The position numbers and the translations under genes were made by a program. A DNA stretch of 64,000 nucleotides, taken from positions 186,001 to 250,000 of the forward strand of contig NW_024468914.1 of the NCBI RefSeq assembly GCF_011745365.1. Reading direction: 5' to 3'. The notes beneath the pieces are model-generated. The model ran no database searches. It was given only the letters and a program-made list of their open reading frames with translations, and was not told the DNA's origin. The stretch is from Cryphonectria parasitica EP155. Taxonomy: Eukaryota > Ascomycota > Sordariomycetes > Diaporthales > Cryphonectriaceae. Shown one piece after another: positions 13,210 to 25,314 of the stretch. Position 1 is the first letter of the stretch; each line of letters begins with the position of its first letter.

Positions 13210-15878
13210 TCATTTCCTGAAAGTGGCAGTCTTGCCCGGCCTTTCTGAGTGCATGCGTCTTGCCGGCTTGGGGCCCTCTGCGGTCATACGCGCCGCGTAC
13301 GGGTCAAAGGCCTTCTTACCCTTGTCTTCCCGGTTGCTCATCAGAGCCCTCTGGGCGTGTAAGACTGACTGGGCATTGCCGTAATCAAACGGCGTCTCGT
13401 CCTCCTCGATCTTGTTGTCCTTGGGCGCTCTCATACTGACCCGCGCCGCGTTGTCGACCTTGGCCTGGACCCTCATGGCCCTCGCTGCATTCTTCTTGGC
13501 TTTCTTGTCGGCCTTCTTTCGCGCCTTTCGCTCGCCTGGGCTCTCTTCTACGTCGAGAGAGATCATATCCTGGGACTCGAGCGCTGCACCGCCTTCCTCT
13601 TCCTCTTCCGACTCCTCGCTTTGGAGATTCTCGAGCTTGCGCTTCCGTCCTTGGCGCAGCGTAAACTCGGTGTCATCTATGACTGGTTCCTCTTTGGCAG
13701 GCGGTGCTGGCGGATCCACAAGAGGTATCATATCTGCAGTCTCCTTTTGCGCCTTCTTCTTGGCTTCCTGCTGGGCAGCAGAGACAGCCGCTTCCTGGAC
13801 AATAGACGTCCAAGGCAGGGGGATAAGCTTGCTGCTGACGTCTTCCACAGGCTTCACGGAATGCTCCCAGAGACTGCTGACGGGCATTGAGCCAAAAAGC
13901 TGCGACTTTTGGCTCCGAAGCTCGTTAACTGGCGGAAGGTCCAGCTCAGCCTGCTCACTCCTGCCGAACTCTCTCTGCGCAACAGCTGCCACCGTGTTGC
14001 CAGCGAGACCGGCCCTGAAATGCTCAACGGAGCTGGGGCCATTCGCGCCCGCCTCCTTCGCCGTCGTGACCAGCTCAAATAGCTCATCAAGCGACTGCTG
14101 TACTTTGGCGGCGCATCTCCAGCCCAGAAGGCTCCACAGGGCTTTGGGATCGCTCGGCAGGAGCTTCGCGATCTCCATCAATACCTGTTGCGGCATGATG
14201 AACATGGGGCTCTCATCTTCCTGTCGAGCCAAATCATCGCGCCACTTGTGGACCGCACGGTAGACGGAAAACTGGGGGCCATCAAGTCTAGTATAACTCT
14301 TTTGTAGGCTATTAGCCCAGCCTCTGGCTCCCTCGCCTGTGGTGGGATCGGGCGCCCAACTGGTGTATCTGTCGAGGGATGTCTCCTTGGACCTCCGAAG
14401 AGCAGATTCAAGCAGGTTCTTTTCCGGATCGCTGACGTCGGATCGATCGATGAGCTCGTTTCGCATGAGATCGTAAACGTAGAGGAGATAGTGAGTGTCG
14501 CAGCGGGCATAGTAAAGCATCTCATCCGTCAATGGTCTGTAACTGTCAGTATAAGGGACGCCCCCCCCCCCCCCAAAAAAAAAAGAGAAAGAAAGAAAAA
14601 GGGTTCGTGGAAGTACTCACCGTATTCTCCAATCTGCCATCTGATACTTTTTATCTGCATCAAAATCGACAAAGGTCTTGAGAAGGTAGGCCAGGCTCCT
14701 CTGGGGATAATTGAGAGCAACACTGGCGTGGTAGGTATCGAAGAGGCCGACGATATACAGCCCCAAGTCTCTTTGCAACCAGATGATATCCATAAAGGCA
14801 CCGTGGAAGACTTTCAGGATCTTGGGGTCGGCGAAGACCTCGTTAAGAACCTCCAGCTTGTGTCGCCACGGTCGCAGCGTGTCGATGACCCAATCCTTCT
14901 GCTGAGTGCTAATCTGCATGAGAGACAATAGGCCGTGGTAGGTGCGGAGGTCATGGTGCTCCAGGTCAACCGCGATTTCTGTTGCCTGTCTGAGCTCTTC
15001 CAGCATCTCGAGAACGCCCTCGTAGGTGTCGACCCATATAGGAGATGTCGTCTCGATCGGTTGGTACGGGACGGCGTCACGCTTGGCGTAGGTGGTCGCG
15101 GGATATTGTAGGTTGGAGATCTCTATTTCGTACGGATGTTTATATCTGTATCTATGGTTAGCACTTGTGCAATATCCATGGTGCTTTTATGCTTGGAGGA
15201 ACTTTTGCAGTCAAATTCTGAATCCTAGAGGGAGATCCGGTCCAAACGGAGCACCCTAAATGGTTTTTGTCCAGGGGAGGGAATGAAAGGAGAAGGGGAA
15301 TCGTACTGTTCTTGTCCATTTTCGTCTACAAAGATATCGAGGCTGTCCTGCAATGGCACCGTAGCATGGGGCTTGCTGGTCAAGAGAGGTTTCCAGGGCC
15401 CAGTTGCAAAGTTATCGACCTTCTTTTCGAACGCATTCTGGGGCTTGACGATGTTGGCGCGCCGCCAGTTAGGCTCATTTCGATCGGTTGTCTTGGTCTT
15501 CTTGGAGGGTCCCACGGGCTCAGGAAAGTCGCTCTTCCTCTTGACCCGCCCGGTGTATTCGTCGAGGGCGATATCGCCCTTCTCGAGGAGGCCGTCGATC
15601 ACATCTACTATGCTGGTCCACTGAATCTCGGCGTCCTCTGCATCTTCGAGCTCTCCGACTGGTTTCTGACCATTCGCCTTGGCGGCAGTGTTGATGACCT
15701 CGGTGGAGAGGCCGAGTAGATGGGTTGAATGTTCCTCGAGGCGGTCGCCAGTCGTAGGGTCTGCCGTGCGCAGGAAGCTGAGATCCTCGCTCGCGATCTG
15801 GTTGACGGTTCGGGTGGTCGATACCAGGGCAGCCTGGACCTTGTCCTGCAAGGACTTGAAGTCCTGCGAGGCATCCAT
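13210..15878 (-). CDS. RRP6: Exosome 3'-5' exoribonuclease Rrp6 (EXOSC10)
   Basis: Three exons: 15307..15878, 14621..15145 and 13210..14536, giving 807 aa. The N-terminal ~190 residues match the PMC2NT region that binds the Rrp47 cofactor. A DEDDy nuclease domain follows: DLEHHD (motif I), the acid in GAFMDIIWLQ (motif II), and YYARCDTHYLL (motif III with the diagnostic Tyr). Next is the HRDC helicase-like module around ESPMFIMPQQVLMEIA. The C-terminus is a long basic, Lys/Arg-rich tail that in the family holds nuclear localisation signals and the exosome-binding lasso. The protein trims and degrades nuclear RNAs (rRNA, snoRNA precursors, cryptic transcripts). Intron 2 contains adjoining poly-C and poly-A runs. 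A 283-codon antisense frame is a shadow. Confidence 0.95.
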
Positions 15879-16387
15879 AGCTATTTAGAGGCAATGGCGG
15901 AGGAACGCGCCAGGAAACGGCGGGTTAGGTCGAAAGGAAGAAAGAAACGCTTCAAACCGTGTTCTTGATGGGACTTCTGAAATGGAAAATTTGGCGGTTG
16001 ACTGGCGGCAGGCAGTAGAGGGCGTCTTGGCTCGGTGCAGGTACTTGCAGCGGGGGATTTTTCGGCTGTGGAAGCAGGGGTTTTGAGGTACAAGTACTCC
16101 CCCGATAAGATAGCTCTTTCACACAACCAGCTCATCTTCCCAGGTACTTCAGTTACCACCTAATGGCTACCTCCGACCCAGCCGTGTGATTATTATTGTT
16201 GTTGTCAGTGAATTCTCCCACCCTACAAGAATAAGATCAAGAGAGCAACAACCATATCACACGAGGAATTTCTTTATTACCATCACTAGGTGCGTCTCCT
16301 ATGAGTTGTTGTTTGTGAGCTGTGACATCAGGAGCTGCAGTTGACTCCGGATCGGGTCCAGTATTGCCAAGAGACCAACCAGCGAAC
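15879..16387. other. Divergent promoter region RRP6 / MDM35
   Basis: About 0.5 kb between two divergent starts, so the region should carry both promoters. Nothing else seen. Confidence 0.5.
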
Positions 16388-16870
16388 ATGTCTGCTTCTC
16401 TTGCAACTGAGTGCAACGAAGTGAAGGAGTAAGTCACTTGATGATTTGGACTTTGACTAGAAGCATGCACTAATGCAGATTTCTAGGAAATATGATACAT
16501 GTTTCTTGAAATGGTACAGCGAAAGTAAGTCGAGAAGGTGTATCGTCTCTCTTGACCTAAATGCAAGTTCTGACCAGACACAGAATACTTAAGAGGGTTG
16601 GGGAAGGCCGATGACAATGATTGTGCTGCCCTTTTCAAGCAGTACCAGGCGTGTCTAAATGTGCGAAAACGTCCTTCTCATGCCACTATGAATTTATTCT
16701 CCAAGTCCTTGCTGACACCTGGCAGGTGGCCCTCAAGCAAAGAGGTATTGACAAGCTTCTTGAGGAAGCAAGGGAAGATAACCAGGAGAATGATGTGGTG
16801 CATATGCATCGCAAATGTAAATTCCACCTTTTTCCCTAAATGATGACCTGCACTGATTTCTCCAACAGGA
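16388..16870 (+). CDS. MDM35: Mdm35/TRIAP1-family intermembrane-space protein
   Basis: Five small exons: 16388..16428, 16487..16524, 16584..16660, 16726..16816 and 16869..16870, giving about 82 aa. The protein begins MSASLATECNEVKEKYDTCF and has two CX9C motifs, the first in the N-terminal helix and the second in CAALFKQYQAC. This is the twin-CX9C fold imported by Mia40. Mdm35 binds the Ups1/Ups2 (PRELI) lipid-transfer proteins in the mitochondrial intermembrane space and carries phosphatidic acid or phosphatidylserine between membranes (family knowledge). With the last intron (GTAAAT...CTGAT...CAACAG) spliced, the stop codon is split (T/GA). If it is retained, the frame ends at 16839 with seven extra residues. 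Confidence 0.88.
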
Positions 16871-17817
16871 ACTGTAAGAGGACGAATTCAGAACTGTTTT
16901 GAAACGGAACATGGGAAATCTCAAAACCTGGCGCTTGGAGTTCAGCAGGAGGTCTAGCATCACTTCTATACCAAAAATATCCTGCGGTACATATTATCCT
17001 TTCAATGTCACAGAGGATAATGTCCTTTGGGAGGGTGGGCTTGATCAAGCTGCCCCAATAGCAACGAGGTGGTCCACTTTGTATCCTTGGATTCCCATTG
17101 TAAAATCTGCAATTTTCTACTCGCAAAAGTTAGAGACAACAGAGGTAAGGACAATAGCCTGGATGATGCCCCTGACCCATACATGTGCCTTAAAATGCTG
17201 TCCATCCGTAAGCTCAGCTGGGTAACATTCTCTCCCTTAGTCTACCCTGAAGCAGACAACATGGAAAGGCCTCGACCCCTGTCCACGTGGATGTCTACAG
17301 GGGTCCAGGCCCTGAAGACCGCCTAAACAGCTTCCCTCAACGGCAGGCAAGGCTGACTATAGCAGCCAGCAGCTACAGTATCCCAGGTCCCTCTCTCTTA
17401 TCAGGGATCCCACACCAATTGAACCAATACCACTCGGTCGAATTGCGATTCGAGCTCGTATACCTAAACTTGAACTCATCTCCCAGTCTTATGGTCGAGC
17501 TTTTTCTTGCCATGGACCTCTGAACCTGGTGCAGCTTTCCGTCCTTTCTCATGCAGTTCGCGAAACCAACAAGCTGTGGGGCGTCTCTAGATCGACGTCT
17601 ATAATCATCAAGCTGGAGCACATTATTCCGCAATCAAAAGTGACGGTTTCCAATCACCCGCGATCACAGCACCAAAAACAATACACATCTCTTGCATTGC
17701 AAAGCCACTGTGGTGGGATGCTCCTAGTCATCTTCTCGAGCACGTCCAAGGATCGAGTTCTCCCTCCAAGATCTACAACACTGCTCGGAATGCGATTGAG
17801 GTAGCGACGGCGCTTCT
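16871..17817. other. Interval without recognised gene; long open frame 17349..17804 (+)
   Basis: One forward frame stays open for roughly 150 codons up to the stop ending at 17804, just before the next gene, with its first ATG at 17529. I see no domain, repeat or hydrophobic segment in it and no convincing intron that links it upstream. It may be an unrecognised exon or the 5' leader of the following small gene. Confidence 0.3.
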
Positions 17818-18303
17818 ATGAACCCATTCTCCGCCCTCACGCTTGGTATCTTCGTAGCCGGCTACACCACCGCTCGATGGGACCTTGTTACCAGGCTCTA
17901 TGAGCTTGCCATCTTTGCTTGGGACTACGGTGTTGTTGTCAGTCTCCAGCCACAAAGCTTTTTTCCTTCTTCTTCCCTGCCTGTCTTGTGTTCTCCGTGG
18001 TTCCTTTCGCCGCGCCCCTTCTTCTCCGGCAACTTGTAGCGCGACTTGGCTAACTTGTCTCTCTTTCTTCCTCGATAGTTGCGCGCCGCATACGGTTTTG
18101 TCATACTCTCGTTGTTCTTCCTTGTCATCTTCCTTCCTGTAGCACATCTCGCGGCAAGAGAGTCAGATCTGGTACGACCAAGCCTCCGCTATCCCGAGCA
18201 CGCCCTTCTTCGACACTTCGTCCTCTCCTCCACATGCGCGCTAACAAGCTCTCAAAGCATCCACGGTCGCCCGGATCAGGTATATCTGCACGGGAGCAGC
18301 TGA
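17818..18303 (+). CDS. Small two-helix membrane protein, conserved-looking, unknown function
   Basis: Exon 1 (17818..17937) encodes MNPFSALTLGIFVAGYTTAR plus 20 more residues, a hydrophobic segment followed by an amphipathic WDLVTRLYELAIFAWDYGVV. A 141-bp GT-AG intron leads to exon 2 at 18079, which encodes a second hydrophobic helix (AAYGFVILSLFFLVIFLPVA). A possible second intron (18172..18279, with a CTAAC branch site and CAG end) would finish the protein as ...ESDLVYLHGSS at 78 aa. Without it the frame continues to 114 aa with the same stop. Both readings are in frame because that intron is a multiple of three. Fungal small membrane proteins of this shape exist but I do not recognise a function. 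It ends only 57 bp before the GPI1 start on the same strand. Confidence 0.6.
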
Positions 18304-18360
18304 ACAGGAGAGGTTCTTTTTAGGCGCGCGGGTTCTCGTTTCCTCTGAAGGCTGTCTGTC

Positions 18361-20772
18361 ATGCCAGAGCATGATGGCCTGATGCGCATTTTCTGGCCGA
18401 TCGACATCCCAAGGTCTGACTTGCCTGGGGTGGTCGTGGGCTGGAGGAACTCAAAGCTGGATGTCTTCGTGGTCGCCATATTAGAAGCTGTTGACGTCAG
18501 TCCATTCTTGCCCGTTTGACAGGTGGTATAGATTGTCGTGCTGAGACTTGGCAGGCTCGAAATGTTGAAGAAGCGCTCAAACTGCACACCCTGCTGCGGA
18601 GCGCCCCTCACCCGATAGGACGAATCTTCGAGCTGTGCGGGCAACAGTGCATGCACGTGTTGGGCGTGTCAAACCCGAACGATGCCGTCGCCGTGAATCC
18701 CTCCTGGGTGCGCGTCACCGTTGACCCGAGCACGCGTGTCCCGCAGGTTCGATGCGCCCAGGCGTCAAGCATACAAATTATTCTTTTCCAGCGGCCGCAG
18801 CCCACGAGAATGCAATACATCTCCCTCAACCCGATCGCGCTCGCCCTGGGACACAAACATGTCGACGAGAGACACACCACCCTAGGTGAAGACGAGGCGG
18901 AGGACGAGAGACAGGAGAGGCTTCGGAGGGAGAGGACGAAGCGGCTTGTTGAAAAGCTCAAACAACACTCCATTACGAAACGACAACCTTCGGACAAGGA
19001 AAGGGCCCTCCCGCAGATTGTCAACCAGATCAATTGGTCCGCGGAGCTCGAGCAGCTTCTTCAGAAGAACGTGTCGAGGTTAGGGGCGAGACCCAGGCGA
19101 GCTCTTAGTGTGTCCGAGCGTGTGGTCGAGTCCGCGACGACAATGAAGAATTTTGTTCTGCTCTGGATGTGGGAGCTCGTCACCCTCTACATCTTCCCCA
19201 TCATCCGCCGGGCATTCATCTTTGGTCTTGTCGGCCATCGGATCGCAGCAGAAATGTTTCTCATCATACTGGAATGGCGGCCACGGCCTCACATGGCTGC
19301 CATCAAGGACATATCAGCAACCGCGCAGCAGATCGAGATCCGCCTGCTCCAGTTCTGCTACTGGCCCATGCAGTATGTGACCTTGAGACAGAGGAAGAAC
19401 GACTGGGAAAGCGTGACGACCAGCCACCCAGACTATATACGGTTCTACAATAGCCTTTGGCTGGTCGCGAATGATGTGATTATCGGGATAGCGTTGGGTT
19501 CTTACATCATTGACAACTCCACCTGGGTTGCCGAACAGATCAACGTGCTCTTGGCAAGATACACGGTCGAGGCCCTGCAGAGCAGCATTTCCTGGCTAAT
19601 GGGATGGCCAGCGGGTCTCAAACTAAACACGGAGCTGGCAGCATTCCTGGGGGATCTCTTCCTATGGGTCATTGACTACTGGGCCAGTAGGTTGCCGCAT
19701 GTTCGTCCTCTCCGATGCCGACTGGGCTGACACTCTTTTAGGTTGCATCGATGCTCTCCGACCAGCGCTGCCTCACATCATCTGGTTTGTCGGGTTTTCC
19801 AGCTTTGCTGGGGCCAGCATGCCCATCGCCATGTTCTCGGACCTGTTGTCGATTCTCACGGTCCACATCTACTCGTTCTATCTCGCCTCCGCCCGTATAT
19901 ACCACTGGCAGCTGACCATCCTAATCTCCCTCTTCCACCTCTTCCGTGGGAAGAAACACAACGTGCTGCGGAATCGAATCGACTCATGCGCCTACGACCT
20001 CGACCAGCTGCTGGTCGGAACGATTGTCTTCTGTCTTTTACTGTTTCTGCTGCCGACCGTTGTGGTGTTTTACCTCAACTTCGCGATTGCGCGGATGGTG
20101 ATCATCTCCTTGAAAGCATCTTTTGACACCCTTCTTTCCTGTCTCAACCACTTCCCCCTCTTCGCCTTGATGCTCCGAATCAAGGATCCCCAGAGGCTGC
20201 CAGGTCAGTTGGGCACCGAGATTACCCTCATATATATGTGTGTCCAATGAAATGTCGCTGACAATCTCGCAGGTGGCATTCGTTTCGAACTTCGAGATAC
20301 CCAAGAACATAGAAATGTACCTAATTCGGAAACCGACCTCCCCTCCACATCGGTCATCTATCTCAAGGTACGAAGCCCGTGGACCCCTGGCCTCTCTTTC
20401 CGTGGTTTTACTATTGCCAAGAAGGGTGTCCAAACTAACAAGTGCTGGCCTCAGTCCATTCCCCTGACCTTTCGTGCCATGTTCCACCAATACTTCCAAC
20501 TCGGGTCCCGCATCCGCAAGCATTATCTCTCCCCTCGCGTGGTCCTATGCCTTCTCACGGGCAAGTTCGTCCCGCCAATTAATCGGAAGAATCTGTACAG
20601 CCTACAGTACAGTATGCTCCCGGCCAAGAGGTCCGGTATCACGGGGATGTGGGCCGCCGTCAACTCATTGTTCAAGAAAGAGGGCAAGATCCCAATCATG
20701 AATGGCAAGCTGAGGCATTCGAGTCAATTCGGCGGGCTGACGAGGAGTAGAGGGTATGGCGGAGGGCATTGA
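18361..20772 (+). CDS. GPI1: GPI-GlcNAc transferase subunit Gpi1 (PIG-Q)
   Basis: Five exons: 18361..18495, 18555..19686, 19742..20203, 20273..20367 and 20455..20772, giving 713 aa. The N-terminus MRIFWP...GVVVGWRNSKLDVFVVAILE is the conserved Gpi1 opening. A basic, charged middle follows around residues 170-240, and then several hydrophobic helices (FVLLWMWELVTLYIFPIIRR; FCYWPMQYVTL; GTIVFCLLLFLLPTVVVFYL). The end has the family signatures SIPLTFRAMFHQY and the late GKFVPPINRKNLYSLQYSML. Gpi1 is a non-catalytic, stabilising subunit of the ER complex that moves GlcNAc to phosphatidylinositol, the first step of GPI-anchor synthesis. All introns are GT-AG and the frame is intact. Confidence 0.93.
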
Positions 20773-21967
20773 GAGAAATAGAGCCCAAGAAGGAAGGGGA
20801 GGGGGCGATAGTCGTTTGTAAATATGAAAAAGATGAAAATTAAAAAAAAAAATTCAATGTTGTGCATCCTCTCCAAGTCCAGACTATGTGTGTCTGTGGT
20901 CCGTCAGCGCATTGTTTGTATCAGGCCTCGTGTGTGCGTATATGATGCAGAGCAAGGCAGCCCACTGTTGGAGCAGGCAGCCACTGCCATGAAGAGCACC
21001 ACAGCGTCTATCTGCATGCGGAGAGAGTATCTGGCCAATATCAGGGGCTGGATGAACAAGTGATCGATAGCGTGATATTACAATACACCAAGGAGGACCA
21101 GCAAGCAAACTTCAACGACGCAGGATTGGTACCGTGCAACGAGGGTATCATATGGAGGAGAGTCACGTAGTGTATTACGATGACATTGTCCAACGTCAAG
21201 ACACTTGCACAGTTTTCCTATAATAACCCCCCCCCCCCCCCAACCTCTTCCCTCCCCCTATGACTTTCCTTTCAATGCCATATTCCCTTCCAAGAAAGGC
21301 TCAACTGATCTCACAAGCGGCTCATGATTGCTTAGTCCAGTTGACTACTTTCTCTCCTTGTGTATCTCTCTCTCTCTTTCTTTCCTTCTACCTATCCCTC
21401 TACGTTCTACAAAGTCACTTACTTGCGTTGCTCAAGCCTTGTGAAAAAGTACAAGGACAACAGAGGAAGGGGACAAGACCAGCAGCAGAGTCCACAAACA
21501 GAAACGTCACGACCAGCAGCCGTTACCCCGCCCCACCACCATGTGCAACACAAGCACAGCTACCGCCCGACGCAACAAGCTAGATTCGTCCTTTGCGTCA
21601 CAGCCGCACAAGAGTCTGCCCGAGTTCGAGGGTAGTAAGGCTGGACAGCTTGATCCTCAGGGATATGATATCGTTCCCACTAGGCAAGCAGTACGAGGTG
21701 GTTGAGTCGAAGGTGTTTTGCTGAGAGCACCAGGTTGAGATATCATCTCTCGCTGGAGGATACAATTTGTTGGAGTGTGATTATGAAAAACTTGGGTGGA
21801 CGGCGGCGCATGCTCTGTGGTAGGATACGTTTCATACAAAAGCTCGCCATGTCATGAAAAGAAATGGCTACACGTAAAATAGTCGTCGATCAACGAGCCA
21901 ACCAAGTCCACAACCTTTCCACGCACCAAGTTCGATTAGAGAATCTACTACCCAAATAGGGAATCCC
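20773..21967. other. Intergenic, convergent 3' ends
   Basis: Between the GPI1 stop and the stop of the Zn2Cys6 gene. It has a poly-A run at 20842-20852, a poly-C run at 21228-21241 and a CT-rich patch near 21360-21400. No gene seen. Confidence 0.45.
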
Positions 21968-24512
21968 TTAGTACTCAGCATAAGGCGTGAACATGAGCTC
22001 CTCCGGTGCCGAGTTCCACGACGGTCCCATATTGAGGAGATCTGTCAGCCACCACGGCTCGTTGGACAGGTCGAACGCTACGTCAACCTCATTAGATGCC
22101 TGCCCCATCCCGCCCACCTCGCCCACCCCGACCACACCAGGCTCGACCCCAAAGACGGCCGAAGAATGAGAAGAAGGAGGATGGGGATCAGAAGACTGCA
22201 TACCGGCCTCCTCCGCCTTCGCTGACCCTGCCGCCCTCCGCAACTCAGCCGCAAACAGCGACTGGATAGCCCGAAGTAAATACGTAGTCTTGAAAAACAG
22301 CCCGCTCCGGCCCCCCTCGGCATCCACCATCCCCAGCTCCCGCGGCACGCGATCCATCCTCTCACAAGTCCGATCGAGAATATCCAGCACGTCAGCCCGC
22401 CGGTGGACTTCGTCACGGTCCCAGCCTGGCTCGTCGTGGGTCGCGAGGCGGAGCAGCACGACCAGGCTGTGCAGGAACTGGGAGAAGATGTCGACGGTGA
22501 CGCCCGGCCAGTAGGGCAAGGGCATCTCGAGGAGAAGAGCCAGCCAGCGCTCGGCGCTGGCGAGGATGGACTGCAGGTCTTGGAGGCGGCGGAAGTGGGT
22601 GGTGCCGGTGTAGTCGGTCTGGTGGGAATGGGGCTGGCTCAAGAAAGATTCTAGGATCGTGGTCTCTGTGCTGCAGAGGTAGAATTCTGCTGTTCCTGAG
22701 GCAGAGTATTTGTCATGTCAGTTTTGTCGACTGTGTAGCGGGTGTGAAGAAAAAAAATCAGACGAAGAGGGTGCGGGGGAGTACTTGAGCTTACTCTCTG
22801 CTAGTGTTGCTGGCGGTAGACTTTGTCGAAGGTCATTGAGCCGTCCGAGCATAGCTGTTATCAGACCTGTGGAGGGCACGCCTGCGCGCTCGTCCTGGTG
22901 GTGGAAGGCTTCGCTCCGGGCCAGACAGGTCAGCGAGTTTGTGATGATCTGACACTTGATCTGCATGGCCAGGAGTATGTCCATGTTTGTTTCTTGTCCC
23001 TCGGAGAGGACGGCCAGGCAGGCGTCTAGGTATGGTGTCCATCGAAGAGGTTCTGTTTTCCTATATGCCGTCCATGTTCTGGCGGTATGGGGGTATCAGT
23101 CAGCAAGCCATGGTTTCCCAGGCTAGACAGATCTCGTGCTCCCGTTCTTGAGAAGAGAACAGCACTTACGAGGAGGTCAGGTGGAACACGGCAAGAATGG
23201 CACGACGTTCTTCCAGCGTTCGTACCTGGTGTGGCTTCTGAGGGGAGGAAGACGAGGAGCAGGGGGCTTGAAAGTGAAGCTGGGTAGGGCGGCGAGCCCC
23301 AGTCTGTCTTGCTCCGGCCCCAGGCACATCTTTCTGTAGACCCAGCTCGAACGCGAGTGAGACGGACACCTGAGATAGCATTGTCATGAAGGGTTTGTCC
23401 TGTTTGAAGTAGTGAGACCTATATTTGTGTGTGTGTGTGTGTGTGTGTGTAACCGTCAGTCAGCCAGACAGAAAGTATTACAATCTGTCTCTCTCTCTCT
23501 CTCTCTCTTTGCCTGACCATCTCTCCGACATACATACCAGGAAGCAAAACAAACCACCCCAAGCAAGAGATCCAACGAAGCATGCTGCTCTGCCACAATC
23601 CTCTTAGAAATGACCTTCCAGATGGTCTCCTCCATGGCAAACTGCAGCGAGACTTTCTTGGTCGTCAACGCCATGATGACAAGCCACAGGAAGGGCCGCT
23701 GGGCCCACAGCTCGGCGGCGCTCACGCCGTGCGGTATGTGCACCATGGGGAAAGTCGACACGAAGGCCTGGCGGAAGGTGGCCAGGTTCACGTCGGCGGT
23801 GGCGAGCGGGACGCTGTGGGCGGCTACGTCCTTGAGGATGATGGAGGCCGAGGCCGAGGATGAAGTGGCGGTTTCTGCAGGGCGGAGGAGGTGAATGACG
23901 CTGGGGTTCATGTCGATGACGAGGTCTGGGTCGCATGCTGTTGTTGCTGTTGTTGATGCTGTTGCTGCTGCTGCTGCAGAGGAGGAGGAGGAGGAGGAGA
24001 TGGGTGAGTCTGTGGAGCTGGTGCCTGGGGCGGCAGAGATCCTGTCCAGGTCTGGCTGGTATTGGGCCCGAGGCTGCGGCTGGCTTGTCCTCGGTGTCCT
24101 CGCGGCTGCCTGGGAGCGCAGGAGAGACACCAGGTCATCAAGTTTCTCCTCCAGCCTGGACTGGTCTGGAGGCGGCGGTGGAGAAGCTTGCGGCCAGGCA
24201 TGCGCATGTGCCTCCACCGCATCGGCCTTGCGCTTGCGTGTAGTTGCAGACGGCTCACATGTTTTCCCCAGGCGATGACAACTACAGAGATTCTAGATCA
24301 GTTTCTGAGGAAGTAGGTGCGCAAAAAGCCAAAGTGAATGTCTCCATAGACGACGGGGCGTACCGTTCGCATTCAGAAGTGTCATATCGCTGAAAACACT
24401 TGCATTTGGCGCGGACACACCCTGCGCATGCCTTCCCGTAAGGAGCCGGCGCGAGGGGAGCGCTGGACTTTGGTGGTGGCAGGGTGATTCTTGGGGAAGG
24501 GGTCGATGTCAT
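21968..24512 (-). CDS. Zn2Cys6 (GAL4-type) fungal transcription factor
   Basis: Five exons: 24364..24512, 23538..24281, 23170..23418, 22795..23078 and 21968..22695, giving 717 aa. Residues ~25-55 are the binuclear zinc cluster CAGCVRAKCKC...CERCHRLGKTC. It is completed only across intron 1 and has an additional Cys next to the third ligand. A basic linker (TTRKRKADA) and a short coiled-coil (LEEKLDDLVSLLRSQ) follow, as expected for a DNA-binding dimer. A Ser/Ala-rich low-complexity stretch precedes the middle homology region (MVHIPHGVSAAELWAQRPFL and on). The start is the ATG at 24512, since the open frame upstream of it lacks an ATG. It is a nuclear regulator with unknown target; the neighbouring SDR gene is on the same strand but nothing ties them. 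Intron 2 carries GT and CT repeats. Confidence 0.9.
23426..23510 (+). repeat. GT and CT dinucleotide tracts
   Basis: A GT tract (about 23426..23450) and a CT tract (about 23487..23508), both inside intron 2 of the Zn2Cys6 gene. Confidence 0.8.
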
Positions 24513-25314
24513 TACGGAAGGAGGGGACAGGGAAAAGGAGAGGTTCAAGTGTGTACAGACAGATATCCAGGAAGTGATCTGGATTGCGTTGCCTCCAGTC
24601 CCATGTGCAGTGAGGAAGATCCTTCTCCGGTGTCATCAATCATGTTGGCGGATTCATTCCGACAAAAACCCTGGCCAGCATGGGCTGTGCCGCTTTTGGA
24701 GACTCGCAATATTATTTCAGCGACGAGGGCATGTTACAAGTACATTGATAAGAGAATAAATCACGACAAACTTTCGATACTCTCTCCAGATGACAACAAT
24801 CGGCGTGGATACCCTCCAAGCCGGCGTTTTCCAATAATATACTTGGCTGCTTGCAATTTTGCGCGTGGCTCCAAGGCCGCCGTGTTGGTGTGGTATCAAG
24901 ACTTTGTAGCCAACACTTGAACCCCTTAGCAGGAATAGGTAGTGTACAGTGCACTAACACCACTGCTGCTTCTGCTGTAGCGGGTACACACCACCACTAC
25001 GACTACGATTATCATCATTTTACCTTCAACTTAGAGGCTCAACCAGCTGCAGGCATTAGCATTCTTACATAACCCAACCCTCAGCCAGATGCGACTACAA
25101 TAAGTCAAACATACTTCTTAGAGTAGACGAGCGTAAATATATACATTACGGTGCAATTCACTGGAAATCGGAAAGCGAAATAGAAATCTAAAATGACTAA
25201 GAAGGAAATGTCTATTCATAAAAACCGTTCGACTTCCTCCCTGTTATTTCTTAACCTATAAAACCGGCGCCCCAAGAGTTTCCCACCAAGGTCATAAATG
25301 AATGCTCTCTCCTC
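24513..25314. other. Intergenic, Zn2Cys6 promoter / SDR 3' flank
   Basis: No gene recognised; AT-rich toward 25100-25250. Confidence 0.45.

Noticed and set aside
13412..14263. 283-codon antisense frame in RRP6
   Set aside because: Ser/Leu-rich mirror of the charged Rrp6 tail; no own splice signals or motifs.
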